From positions 1 through 59,086 of the forward strand of contig CAYRFQ010000041.1 in the NCBI GenBank assembly GCA_964423615.1: a stretch of DNA of 59,086 nt, in the 5' to 3' direction. Numbering within the stretch: the first letter of the stretch is position 1; every line of letters begins with the position of its first letter. A program made the position numbers and the translations under genes. This DNA comes from CAYRFQ01 sp964423615. GTDB taxonomy: Bacteria; Planctomycetota; Planctomycetia; Gemmatales; Gemmataceae. The notes beneath the pieces were generated by a model. The model was not told the origin of the DNA and ran no database searches. It worked only from the letters and a program-made list of their open reading frames with translations. Shown here one piece after another: positions 29,373 through 36,945 of the stretch.

Positions 29373-29447
29373 TAGAAGGATGAACGCCCAAGGAGGAAGA
29401 CAAGAGGAAGAAACCTACCGTCTTCAACATTCATCCTTCTGGCGTTC
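29373..29447. repeat. period-7 repeat hairpin in leader of FlgI-like gene
   Basis: AGAAGGATGAA (29374-29384) and TTCATCCTTCT (29430-29440) are perfect 11-bp complements. Between them, heptamers such as GAGGAAG and GAAGAAA continue the seven-base register. It starts 20 bases upstream of the ATG at 29354, so it would form in the mRNA leader or overlap the promoter. Confidence 0.7.
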
Positions 29448-29630
29448 GTTGTCTCGATTTTTCGGAGCGTCAGAAGATAGCCGCCAACGAGGTGCTGTCA
29501 AGTGCGGAAAACGCTCCGAGGGTGCTCCGCTGGATTTTGGACTACTCGATTGCTGAAAAATAGTCCTAGATGTGGCTTTACTATGTACTGGCGATCAGGC
29601 ACCCAAAACGATCCCAAATCCAGAAGAGGA

Positions 29631-29673
29631 TCAAGCAGGTCAAACAAGTCAAGCAGGTCAAACGAGTCAAGCA
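29631..29673. repeat. 18-bp tandem repeat, about 2.3 units
   Basis: The unit TCAAGCAGGTCAAACAAG occurs at 29631-29648, again with one change at 29649-29666, and then as a partial unit. It lies in the 5' region of the ABC permease gene; function unknown. Confidence 0.8.
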
Positions 29674-29829
29674 ACAACCACTCTTCTGGTCTTGACCAGA
29701 ACCTTCGAAAACGCCACGATTTTCACGCGGTATGCTTCTGGCAAATGGTACCTATAATAGTAATGAGTCATCACTTCCATTCGAACCTGGAGAATGGTTG
29801 TTCGCGAAGCAGTAAGAGTCGAGGGTTCG

Positions 29830-30945
29830 ATGGCGTATGCCTTGAGTATGCTTTGGCATGATCGTGCAAGATTCTTTTCCGCGATCTTGGCCGTGGCGTT
29901 TAGCAACGTATTGATTTGCATCCAGTTCGGAATCTTATTTGGGATGTTCTCACTAACGTCCATTCCGATCGATAATTCGCGTGCGGACGTCTGGATGGGA
30001 AGTCCGGGCGTCGTGAGCGTGGACGTCGGCCGTCCCATCCCAGATTATTACTTCGCTAGACTTGCGGGCCAACCCGAGGTCATCTACGCCGAACCTTACA
30101 TTCTCGGATACACCTATTGGAAGAAACCGAGCGGTGGATCGGAATTGTGTATCATCGTCGGCTCACGACTCGGTGAAGATTCCCTCGGTGCGGTGACCCA
30201 ACTCACCCCGCAACTGCGGAGTCGCCTGACCGAACCAGGTGCGGTCGTTCTGTCGAGTCGAGACCAGAAGAAGCTCGGAGTTACCCACATCGGCCAGATC
30301 GTGGAAATCAACGGCGACCGAGGAAGAATCGTCGGCTTGGTGGATGGGATGAGTGGACTGCAAGGTCCCTATGTTTTTTGCTCGCTGGAGACTGCGAAAC
30401 AAATTCTCAACCTCCCGTCGGGAGCGGTGACCTACGTCCTCGGGAAGTGCCGAAAGCAATCCGACGTCCAAACAGTCGTGAAACGGTTAGAAAGTTACTC
30501 GGACGTGGAAGTCATGAGCAGCAAATCGTTTTCAGCCCATTCTCAGTGGCACTGGTTGACGAAAACGAAAGCGGGTGTAGCCCTGAGTTTCGCGGCCACA
30601 TTGGGCCTGTGTGTGGGAGCCATCGTGACGAGACAAAGTCTTTATTCGGCGACGATCTCGATGCTAAAAGAATATGCCGTGCTCAGGGCCCTAGGAATTC
30701 CCCGTTGGCGAATGGCCGCAAACATTCTCATTATCGCGTTTTGGGTCGGTTTTTTCGGAATCCTTATCGCCTTGCCGATCATTTTCGGCCTCCAACAAAT
30801 CGCCGACTTCATCAACCTGCCGATACTCATGCCGTGGTGGCTCGTCACGAGTGGAACGGCGTTGACGTGGGCTGTTGCCCTCTTCGCTGGTTTCACCACT
30901 CTCCACGCCCTAAATCAAGTCGAGCCCATGAAACTCTTGCGGTAG
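29830..30945 (+). CDS. ABC transporter permease, MacB/DevC-like (FtsX superfamily)
   Basis: A 371-residue membrane protein with one N-terminal helix (about 17-38), a large extracytoplasmic domain (about 45-245) and three C-terminal helices. The last part reads LKEYAVLRALGIPRWRM followed by three hydrophobic segments and a closing NQVEPMKLLR, the FtsX-domain hallmark (A-LRA-G then P---LR). DevC/MacB-type permeases work with a separate ATPase and usually a membrane-fusion protein; neither is in the window. An upstream ATG (29794) has GGAG only one base away; 29830 has GAGG at a workable distance and gives a typical N terminus, so it is preferred with modest confidence. It converges on rplU. Confidence 0.85.
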   Translation: MAYALSMLWHDRARFFSAILAVAFSNVLICIQFGILFGMFSLTSIPIDNSRADVWMGSPGVVSVDVGRPIPDYYFARLAGQPEVIYAEPYILGYTYWKKPSGGSELCIIVGSRLGEDSLGAVTQLTPQLRSRLTEPGAVVLSSRDQKKLGVTHIGQIVEINGDRGRIVGLVDGMSGLQGPYVFCSLETAKQILNLPSGAVTYVLGKCRKQSDVQTVVKRLESYSDVEVMSSKSFSAHSQWHWLTKTKAGVALSFAATLGLCVGAIVTRQSLYSATISMLKEYAVLRALGIPRWRMAANILIIAFWVGFFGILIALPIIFGLQQIADFINLPILMPWWLVTSGTALTWAVALFAGFTTLHALNQVEPMKLLR

Positions 30946-31019
30946 ATTGCATGCTTTGGCGTGGTGGGCAAAGGCCCACCTCACATTCTCAGAGCACAAC
31001 ACACTCGGCGAACCAATCG

Positions 31020-32305
31020 TCAATCTTTTTTCTCGTCCTCAGAAGATTCTGGTTTCTCTTCCGAACCGTTGTCGTCCAGTTTCTCCACATCGCCGGCGTC
31101 CTGGCCATCTCCTTCCGTCGCGACATCAGAATCAGAAGGTTTGTCGGTTTCCTCTTCAGGCGTCTCTTCGTCAGAGGGCGTTTCCGAGGGAGCCTCATCG
31201 GTTGGTTCTTCCGATGGTAGTTCCGGGGACGTTTCGGGAGTTGGTTCTGCTTCGTCCTTCTCTTCTGCTGGAGCTTCTTCGGTTGGAATTTCGTCGGTTT
31301 CCGTCGCTGGTTCGACAGGGGTTTCGGCTACGGCTTGGGATGTCGACTCTTCCTTCGGAGTTTCGGCCTCCGTGGTTTCTTCGGTTTCCTCTTCAGGCGT
31401 CCCTTCGTCAGAGGGCGTTTCCAAGGGAACCTCATCGGTTAGTTCTTCCGATGGTAATTCCGGGGACGCTTCGGAAGTTGGTTCTGCTTCGTCCTTTTCC
31501 TCTACTGGAGCTTCTTCGATTGTCTCTTCCNNNNNNNNNNNNNNNNNNNNNNNNNNNNNNNNNNNNNNNNNNNNNNNNNNNNNNNNNNNNNNNNNNNNNN
31601 NNNNNNNNNNNNNNNNNNNNNNNNNNNNNNAGTTGGTTCTGCTTCGTCCTTTTCCTCTACTGGAGCTTCTTCGATTGTCTCTTCCGGAGGAACAGTCGTC
31701 TCGGCGGCAGGCTCTTCTTCGGCAGTTTCGTCGGCTTCTTCCTCGGCCTTCTCAAGTGGAAGGTCCGGTACTTTCGTCTCGTCTACCGTTTCCAGATCGG
31801 GCCCCTCGTCCTCGTCATCATGATCTTCCAATTCATCTTCGACGTCAGGATCACGGTCGTAGTATTGTTGTGCGGCTTCTTCTCGGGCCAGCAACTTGGC
31901 GAGCCGGGCTTCTTCTTTGGCCTGCTCCTCATTCTCGACCAGTTCCTCGAAAAGATTCTCGAGTTCTTCGTCTGCAGGAGGTTCTTGGCCAGGAGCCAAC
32001 AGAGCCAAAATTCGGACCTCGACAAAATGCTGTCGATGGCCCTTGAAGCGACGATAGCCTTTTCGGCGCCGCATTTTCTGGATATACGTTTTGGTCGAAG
32101 GATGCCCAACAACCCGAACCAAGGCTCGAGCTCCATCCACGACGGGTGTCCCGATCAACACGTCGTCGTCTGTCTTTAACAACAGAATTCGATCCAACTC
32201 CAAGTAGGCGCCGACCTCGACATCTTCTTTCCGGAGGTCAATCCGCACTACATCTCCGACCGCAACTCGGTATTGTCGTGACCCGTCTTCAAAAACTAAA
32301 TACAT
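31020..32305 (-). CDS. rplU: 50S ribosomal protein bL21 with long acidic repeat tail (interrupted by assembly gap)
   Basis: Residues 1-103 are a complete bL21: MYLVFEDGSRQYRVAVGDVV at the start, then a basic YIQKMRRRKGYRRFKGHRQ 23S rRNA-binding segment. Normal bL21 ends at about 103 residues. Here the frame continues as a Glu/Asp/Pro/Thr-rich tail containing a 79-residue repeat unit (EEAPVEEKDEAEPT, then SPELPSEE and TPSDE). A 100-N gap at 31531-31630 interrupts the tail. The 55 bases on either side are identical and in the same reading frame; merging them gives one open frame of about 376 residues ending at 31020. The gap as written breaks the frame. GGAAAG precedes the ATG. No rpmA (bL27) follows, unlike the usual rplU-rpmA pair. 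Confidence 0.9.
31144..31530. repeat. 237-bp-period tandem repeat in rplU tail
   Basis: A block of about 148 bp at 31144-31291 recurs at 31381-31530 with an offset of exactly 237 bp (79 codons) and only scattered substitutions. The second block runs into the assembly gap, so the number of units in the genome cannot be told from this sequence. Confidence 0.85.
31531..31630. other. assembly gap of 100 N
   Basis: Exactly 100 undetermined bases, a placeholder length. The flanks 31476-31530 and 31631-31685 are the same 55-base sequence, each flush with the gap edge. This is what two de Bruijn graph contigs sharing a terminal 55-mer would produce. Confidence 0.95.
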
Positions 32306-32583
32306 CGTCGGCTTTCCTGATGCTCACAGACAAAAGGACGTTCGCTTGCAAATTAAGTAAAAAGTTAATGTAGGACAGAATTGGAAAACCGACCAGGGAA
32401 CTTTTCAGGAATCGAAAAATTACCAGACGAGAATGGAAATGAGAGCGTTGAGAGTCGAGAGACCACCCAAGGATCACTCAGATGCCACGGATAATACCTT
32501 ATCCGAGATAGCCGCGTGGTACTGTTGTTACCCAGGGCACCGTCGATGGATATCCGATCTGTCTTTCGACTCTCGATTGTCAC
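32306..32583. promoter_or_regulatory. rplU leader region with hairpins
   Basis: A 278-bp region between the WD40 gene's stop and rplU, both on the minus strand. It contains a tight stem-loop, CGGATAA (32488-32494) with TTATCCG (32499-32505) and a 4-base loop. An alternative CCACG/CGTGG pairing (32485-32489 with 32515-32519) is also possible. Either a terminator for the WD40 operon or an rplU leader structure would fit; there is no U-tract, so I cannot choose. Confidence 0.35.
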
Positions 32584-33582
32584 TCATCCTTGCAGTTCGT
32601 ATACAACAACTCGCTGATGTCCGACGGCATAGAACTTCGAGTGGTTGTCGTTGAACACGGCGTCGTGAATGTGCATCGGAAGATTATTCTGTAGTCCGCG
32701 CGACCGAGCTTGCGGGTTGCCGAACAGGGCGATGCCGTTGGCGCGTCCGCCAAGACCGCAAATCCAATTGTTCTGGGGGTGATACTCGAGACGGTTGATC
32801 ATCCCGTTATTCCCCTCGAGAAGGTAAGCTCGTTCACCACGTTTCCAGTCGAAGACTTCGATACGCGATTTCCCGGCGATGCTGTCGACGTTGCCGATTC
32901 GACCCACGCCGCCAACGGCCAGGTGATTGCCGTCCGGAGAGAACGCCAACGAACGAGCACCACCAATCGATCGAATCCGCTGACGACCGTCCCAGGTGTA
33001 GAGCCCAGAGGCGTCGAGCGTTGCTTTCTGATCGCCCGAGGAAACTTCCCAGACGATGACCTTGCCGACGCGGTCTGCCGTGGCCAGGAACCGTCCGTCT
33101 TGCGAAAACTCGCACGTGTACAGCATCGAGTCGAAGTGCGTCGGGGTTTTGGCGGGATGACCACGCAACGCCCGGATTTCTTCACCCGTCTGGCTGTTCC
33201 AGATTCGACAAACCATGTCGTCAGCGACGCTGGCGATTTTGGTTTGGTCGGGCGAAACGGCGATATGCCGAATCCATCGCGAGTGAGCTTCGACCGTGCG
33301 GATTTCCCGATTGTTTTCGAGATCCTGCCAAATCAAACGGCCGTCGTAACCACCAGAAATAACTTTCCCACGGACCAAACGAACGCTCGTGACGTAGCGA
33401 CCGTGATTCGCGAGTTCTCGTTCGCGAGGATTATCTTGCGAGGCATCGATTTCGAACACCTTACCTTGCGAACTACCCACGAGCAGCTTTTCGGATTCTG
33501 GAACACGGGCGACCGACAACAAGATGTCCCGTCTGCGGATTTCTCGAATCTTGCGAAGACCGCGAGGCTGTGAATCAGGCAT
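32584..33582 (-). CDS. WD40-repeat protein
   Basis: A 332-residue soluble protein without signal peptide, made almost wholly of WD40 blades: VTSVRLVRGKVISGGYDGRLIWQDLENN, IRHIAVSPDQTKIASVADDM-CRIWNSQTGEE, CEFSQDGRFLATADRVGKVIVWEVSSGD and LAFSPDGNHLAVGG. It probably forms one seven-bladed propeller acting as a cytoplasmic protein-binding platform. The frame starts at a TTG two codons earlier; the ATG at 33582 has GAGGAG nine bases upstream and is preferred. It lies 49 bp downstream of a DUF1501 gene and is probably the third gene of the DUF1549-DUF1501-WD40 operon. Its specific role is unknown. Confidence 0.85.
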   Translation of the reverse strand: MPDSQPRGLRKIREIRRRDILLSVARVPESEKLLVGSSQGKVFEIDASQDNPRERELANHGRYVTSVRLVRGKVISGGYDGRLIWQDLENNREIRTVEAHSRWIRHIAVSPDQTKIASVADDMVCRIWNSQTGEEIRALRGHPAKTPTHFDSMLYTCEFSQDGRFLATADRVGKVIVWEVSSGDQKATLDASGLYTWDGRQRIRSIGGARSLAFSPDGNHLAVGGVGRIGNVDSIAGKSRIEVFDWKRGERAYLLEGNNGMINRLEYHPQNNWICGLGGRANGIALFGNPQARSRGLQNNLPMHIHDAVFNDNHSKFYAVGHQRVVVYELQG

Positions 33583-33631
33583 TATCAAAAACTCCTCATA
33601 TCGATCTGTATGTTTTAGCTGTGTGTTTGGA

Positions 33632-34933
33632 TTACGCGAGCACTTCGCGAACGGGGCGAGTACCGGGGTCCGTCAGAGGCACAGGTCGAGCACCGACATG
33701 GTAGTTGCGGCGGTGGCTGATCCCAAGAGCATTGTAGATCGTGGCGAACAACTGCGGAGCACTGATTTCTCCATCGGCAACGCGATTGCCGCTCTCGTCC
33801 GTGCGACCGTAGACGCTACCGCCTTTGATTCCAGCACCAGAAAGAGTCGCACTCCAGGCCGATGCAAAGTGGTCACGACCGAGTTGCGCGTTGATTCGCG
33901 GCGTTCGGCCAAACTCGGCGAGGGTAATGACCAGGGTGTTCGAGAGCATCCCTCGGGCCTCGAGATCATCCAGCAAGGCCGACATCACGCGGTCGAGTTC
34001 GGGAACGAGTTCCTGGTGCGTTTCGAAGTTTTGACCGTGACTGTCCCACCACGCACGGCCGACCCGGACGAACGGAACTCCGGCTTCGATCAAACGTCGG
34101 GCCGCAAGGGCTTGGCGGCCGAACAGCGTCGGGCCATACCTTTCTTGCACCCGGGCGGGTTCGTCGGAAATGTCAAAAAGTCGCTTGTTGGCCATGATGC
34201 CGCGAACACGATCATACGCTCGTCGGTGCGTGTCCACGCTCGCCGATGGGTGATTGTGTTCGAAGTTCGCACTGAGCTGACTACGAAGGTCGCCGCGGTC
34301 GGCGTGAGCAGTAGCGCTGATCCCGACCGGATCGATATTCTCGGGAATCATCGACTCGTAGAGGTCCATCGAAGCGTATCTCGCGCCAAGAAAGCCAGGA
34401 TGACCAGGCGAGACGTTGCGTCGGCCTTCCGTCGCGGTGTAATAGCTCACGTAATCCGGTACGGGGTTGTTCGGCCGTCCCAGTTCCCTCGAAAGGACAG
34501 CCCCGAGGTCGGGGTAATCGAGATTCGACTCGTTGCGACGCCCACGAGACATCAGCCTCGCTCCACCACCGTGGTCACCGACTCGCGTGTTGAGCGATCG
34601 GATGATAGACGTGTGGTGCATTCGCTGGGCCATCAGCGGCATCAGTTCGGAGATGCGAATACCCGTCACGTTTGTTTGGATCGACTGGAAGGGACCACCC
34701 GTTTCGGTCCCCGGTTTGGGGTCCCACGTTTCGAGTTGGCTGGCCCCACCCGCGAGCCACAATAAAATACAGTGTTTTCGGTTCTGCATCATCTCGCTGC
34801 CCAACTCGGTACTTTCGAGAGATTGGGCGCCAGCGATCGGGGCAAACGCAATGGAACCGGCAGCCGCGGTGCCCAAAAAAGCACGGCGACTGAGGAAGTG
34901 GTCTTCGGTGCCACAAAAATGTTTTCGAGCCAT
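33632..34933 (-). CDS. DUF1501 family protein, Tat-exported
   Basis: A 433-residue DUF1501 protein. An N-terminal twin-arginine signal (FLSRRAFLGTAAAG) is followed by the family motifs HCILLWLAGGASQLETWDPKPGT, a central GVPFVRVGRAWWDSHGQNF and LVITLAEFGRTPRINAQLGRDHFASAW. The AEFGRTP/GRDH motifs resemble the metal site of alkaline-phosphatase/sulfatase-superfamily enzymes, to which DUF1501 is distantly related. The family is very abundant in Planctomycetes and almost always paired with a DUF1549/DUF1553 protein, as here (98 bp upstream). The ATG at 34933 is chosen because it begins the Tat signal; the upstream extension runs through the junction repeat. The biochemical function of the pair is not established. 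Confidence 0.93.
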   Translation of the reverse strand: MARKHFCGTEDHFLSRRAFLGTAAAGSIAFAPIAGAQSLESTELGSEMMQNRKHCILLWLAGGASQLETWDPKPGTETGGPFQSIQTNVTGIRISELMPLMAQRMHHTSIIRSLNTRVGDHGGGARLMSRGRRNESNLDYPDLGAVLSRELGRPNNPVPDYVSYYTATEGRRNVSPGHPGFLGARYASMDLYESMIPENIDPVGISATAHADRGDLRSQLSANFEHNHPSASVDTHRRAYDRVRGIMANKRLFDISDEPARVQERYGPTLFGRQALAARRLIEAGVPFVRVGRAWWDSHGQNFETHQELVPELDRVMSALLDDLEARGMLSNTLVITLAEFGRTPRINAQLGRDHFASAWSATLSGAGIKGGSVYGRTDESGNRVADGEISAPQLFATIYNALGISHRRNYHVGARPVPLTDPGTRPVREVLA

Positions 34934-34953
34934 GCGTAAAGTTCCTTCATTCA

Positions 34954-35030
34954 AGAATAGGGAACGGAGAACAGGCAACAGAAAACAGAAGCCAACGGTG
35001 TTTCTGTTCTCTTTTCTCTGTTCCCTAACC
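34954..35030. repeat. period-7 repeat hairpin between DUF1549 and DUF1501 genes
   Basis: Purine heptamers (GAATAGG, GAACGGA, GAACAGG, CAACAGA) continue in register through a short loop into pyrimidine heptamers (CTGTTCT, CTTTTCT, CTGTTCC). The two arms are imperfectly complementary over about 23 bases. It fills nearly the whole junction between the two operon genes. Confidence 0.8.
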
Positions 35031-35031
35031 A

Positions 35032-36687
35032 CTAGTGATTGAAACGAAATTCCGGACTCGTCAACAACGCCCACACGACTTGTTGACAGATTTCTTGCGT
35101 TCGCCCATCCTGCTCGCGCATGTAACTGCTGAGAAGGTCGATCTCGGTCGAACGCGGTTCGCGTGTGAAGATCGTTTTGACGGCCAATTCGGCCCGATCT
35201 CGCAGGTCTTTGATTTTCGTCAGGCTTTCAACCAGCGAATTTCCACCTTGCAGCAAGTCGCGTGCGATCCGCTCGTTGTTCGAGAACAACATGGCTTCCT
35301 TGACGCTGACTTGGAACCCGTGGCCCGGTTCGGGAAAGAACGAGGCAAGCCCTTCCGCCCGTCGGTCGAGGCTAGCAAAGTGATCTGGGAGTTGTTTGGC
35401 GTCGTTCGGAAGTGTGAAGGGATCGGTGCTCGCGAGTAACAACGAACGGCTCAGTTGCATCGGCGTGAGTGGTCGAACGAGGGCGCGGGCAAACAGCTTT
35501 TCGGCCGGGACTTCCTTCTCGGTCCACTGGCTGCTGCGTGAGTACGCCTGGCTCAACACGATTCCGCGAATCAAACGCTTGAGGTCGTATCCGTGGTCGT
35601 GAGTGTCGCGCGCCAACCACTCGAGCAACTCCGGGTGACTCGCCGGGTTTTCTTCGTGCATCTGGTCCAAAGGCATAACCAGCCCATGACCGAAGTATTG
35701 ATCCCAGAGACGATTGACGATCGAGCGGGAGAACAGCCGACGCCCTTTCGGTCCCAGAGCAACCTCAAGGAATTTCTGACGCAGGCTGAACTCCGGAAGC
35801 GGAGCCGGTTTTCGTTGTTTCTTTAACTTCGAAAACAACGACCGTTCTTTCTTCTCTTGGTTCTTGTCACCCTTCATTCCTGGCGGGTCGATCTTTTCTC
35901 CGGTCAAGAACATGACTTCGGCGACTTTAGGTTTGCCACCGTTCGGAGTGAAGTTAACAGCCCCGGTGCTCCGCTCGGCCAGAAATCCACCATTATCGAA
36001 CGTCCGAGCGAAAAACGATTTCATCCCGTAGAAGTGATCTTGCGTCCACTCCAGAACGTGTGGGTGTTCGTGACACTGGGCACAACTGATGTTGACGCCA
36101 AAGAAGACCGTGCTCACATCGACAGTCGTCTTGTCGAGGTCGCGGATACGGCTCTTGAGGAACTCGCTCGCTCGGGCCTGTTGCTTGTCGGCTTGATTGG
36201 GCACGATCAGTTCCTTAAACATCGTGTCCCACGAACGATCTTGCGCAAGTCCGTCTCGCAAGTAGTCTCGCAGGCCATTGCGGTTCCCGCGTCGGCTCTC
36301 TGGGCCGTCTCCTTCGAGTAACACCAACAGCCGTTGGGCTTGGTGCCTGACAAAACCAGGCGACGCCAACAAACGATCGACCAAAGTTTCTTTTTTGTTC
36401 TTGTCGTTGCTCTTGAGGTAGGCGGCAAGTTCGGATCGCGTGGGGATACGACCGACCAGATCGAGAGTAACCCGTCGCAAGAACGCGGCGTCCGAAGCCT
36501 GAGGAGCTGGGGCCACTTGGCTTGCCTTGAGCTGGGCATCGATGTGGTGATCAATCACCGAAGCGATTGGTTGGTCCGCTGGTAATAGATTCTTCGCAGC
36601 GTTTTCCGAAGCCGAACAAAGCGTCGGAATGATCAACCAGGGCAGTAGCGCGAGGAGCCTGCCAAAGGTATCATGGTAATATTGCAT
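35032..36687 (-). CDS. DUF1549/DUF1553 (PSD1-type) protein
   Basis: A 551-residue exported protein. A signal peptide (residues 10-26) is followed by DUF1549 (FLRRVTLDLVGRIPTRSELAAYL, about 69-91, onward). A CAQCH motif (Cys202, Cys205, His206) could bind haem c. DUF1553 follows in the second half (RLFSRSIVNRLWDQYFGHGLV, then HPELLEWLARDTHDHGYDLKRLIRGIVLSQAY). The N-terminal planctomycete cytochrome domain found in the longer paralogue at 55613 is absent. It is the first gene of a likely operon with the downstream DUF1501 and WD40 genes. The family is a planctomycete hallmark; its function is unknown, though the CXXCH motif and export suggest periplasmic redox chemistry. Confidence 0.92.
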   Translation of the reverse strand: MQYYHDTFGRLLALLPWLIIPTLCSASENAAKNLLPADQPIASVIDHHIDAQLKASQVAPAPQASDAAFLRRVTLDLVGRIPTRSELAAYLKSNDKNKKETLVDRLLASPGFVRHQAQRLLVLLEGDGPESRRGNRNGLRDYLRDGLAQDRSWDTMFKELIVPNQADKQQARASEFLKSRIRDLDKTTVDVSTVFFGVNISCAQCHEHPHVLEWTQDHFYGMKSFFARTFDNGGFLAERSTGAVNFTPNGGKPKVAEVMFLTGEKIDPPGMKGDKNQEKKERSLFSKLKKQRKPAPLPEFSLRQKFLEVALGPKGRRLFSRSIVNRLWDQYFGHGLVMPLDQMHEENPASHPELLEWLARDTHDHGYDLKRLIRGIVLSQAYSRSSQWTEKEVPAEKLFARALVRPLTPMQLSRSLLLASTDPFTLPNDAKQLPDHFASLDRRAEGLASFFPEPGHGFQVSVKEAMLFSNNERIARDLLQGGNSLVESLTKIKDLRDRAELAVKTIFTREPRSTEIDLLSSYMREQDGRTQEICQQVVWALLTSPEFRFNH

Positions 36688-36945
36688 GGTTTCGCTGAGT
36701 ATGAGGATGGAATGTTGTTTCGGCGGGATTGCGTGAAGTTTGTATAAAGTTACCCGCAGACTTTGGGCCAGTCAAGCATAAAAGGAAACTTGAAAAGCCT
36801 AAGTAGCCTCCGCGCACCCCATTGCCTTGTGTCGCATTGCTTTGTTTCATCCACCGGACTATAACGACGACCCGTCGGAGCAAAACCGACCAGAAAACAC
36901 GTTCGTCGCTTTTCGTTTCGGAGCCTATCAAGAGGTCTGTGATAA
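36688..36945. other. divergent intergenic region with element copy D
   Basis: Separates the DUF1549 operon from the TPR gene and must hold both promoters. It contains the internally deleted element copy at 36858-36899. No gene is seen. Confidence 0.5.
36858..36899 (-). repeat. dispersed element, internally deleted copy D
   Basis: The reverse complement reads TTTTCTGGTCGGTTTTGCTC and then GACGGGTCGTCGTTATAG. This is the same start-to-end junction as copy E in smc, missing the 60-odd-base middle. Divergence is greater than in copies A-C. Confidence 0.6.

Larger units (their letters stand above)
29355..29829. other. divergent intergenic region, repeats only
   Basis: A 475-bp region between the FlgI-like lipoprotein gene and the ABC permease. 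It holds a period-7 repeat with 11-bp complementary arms and an 18-bp tandem repeat, described separately. I see no gene or RNA in the rest. Confidence 0.5.

Noticed and set aside
30947..32179. Long plus-strand open frames (410 and 361 residues) across 30.9-32.2 kb
   Set aside because: They are antisense to rplU and run through the N gap. Their Ser/Val-rich or Arg/Leu-rich composition is the reverse-strand shadow of the Glu/Pro-rich repeat tail.
32380..32400. A possible further copy of the 105-bp element upstream of rplU (ACCGACCAGGGAAC)
   Set aside because: Only about 14 bases of the element's start match, with none of the core or end sequence, so chance cannot be excluded.
33524..34765. 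A 413-residue plus-strand open frame opposite the first DUF1501 gene
   Set aside because: It is fully antisense to a gene with clear DUF1501 motifs and has no ribosome-binding site or recognisable domain.
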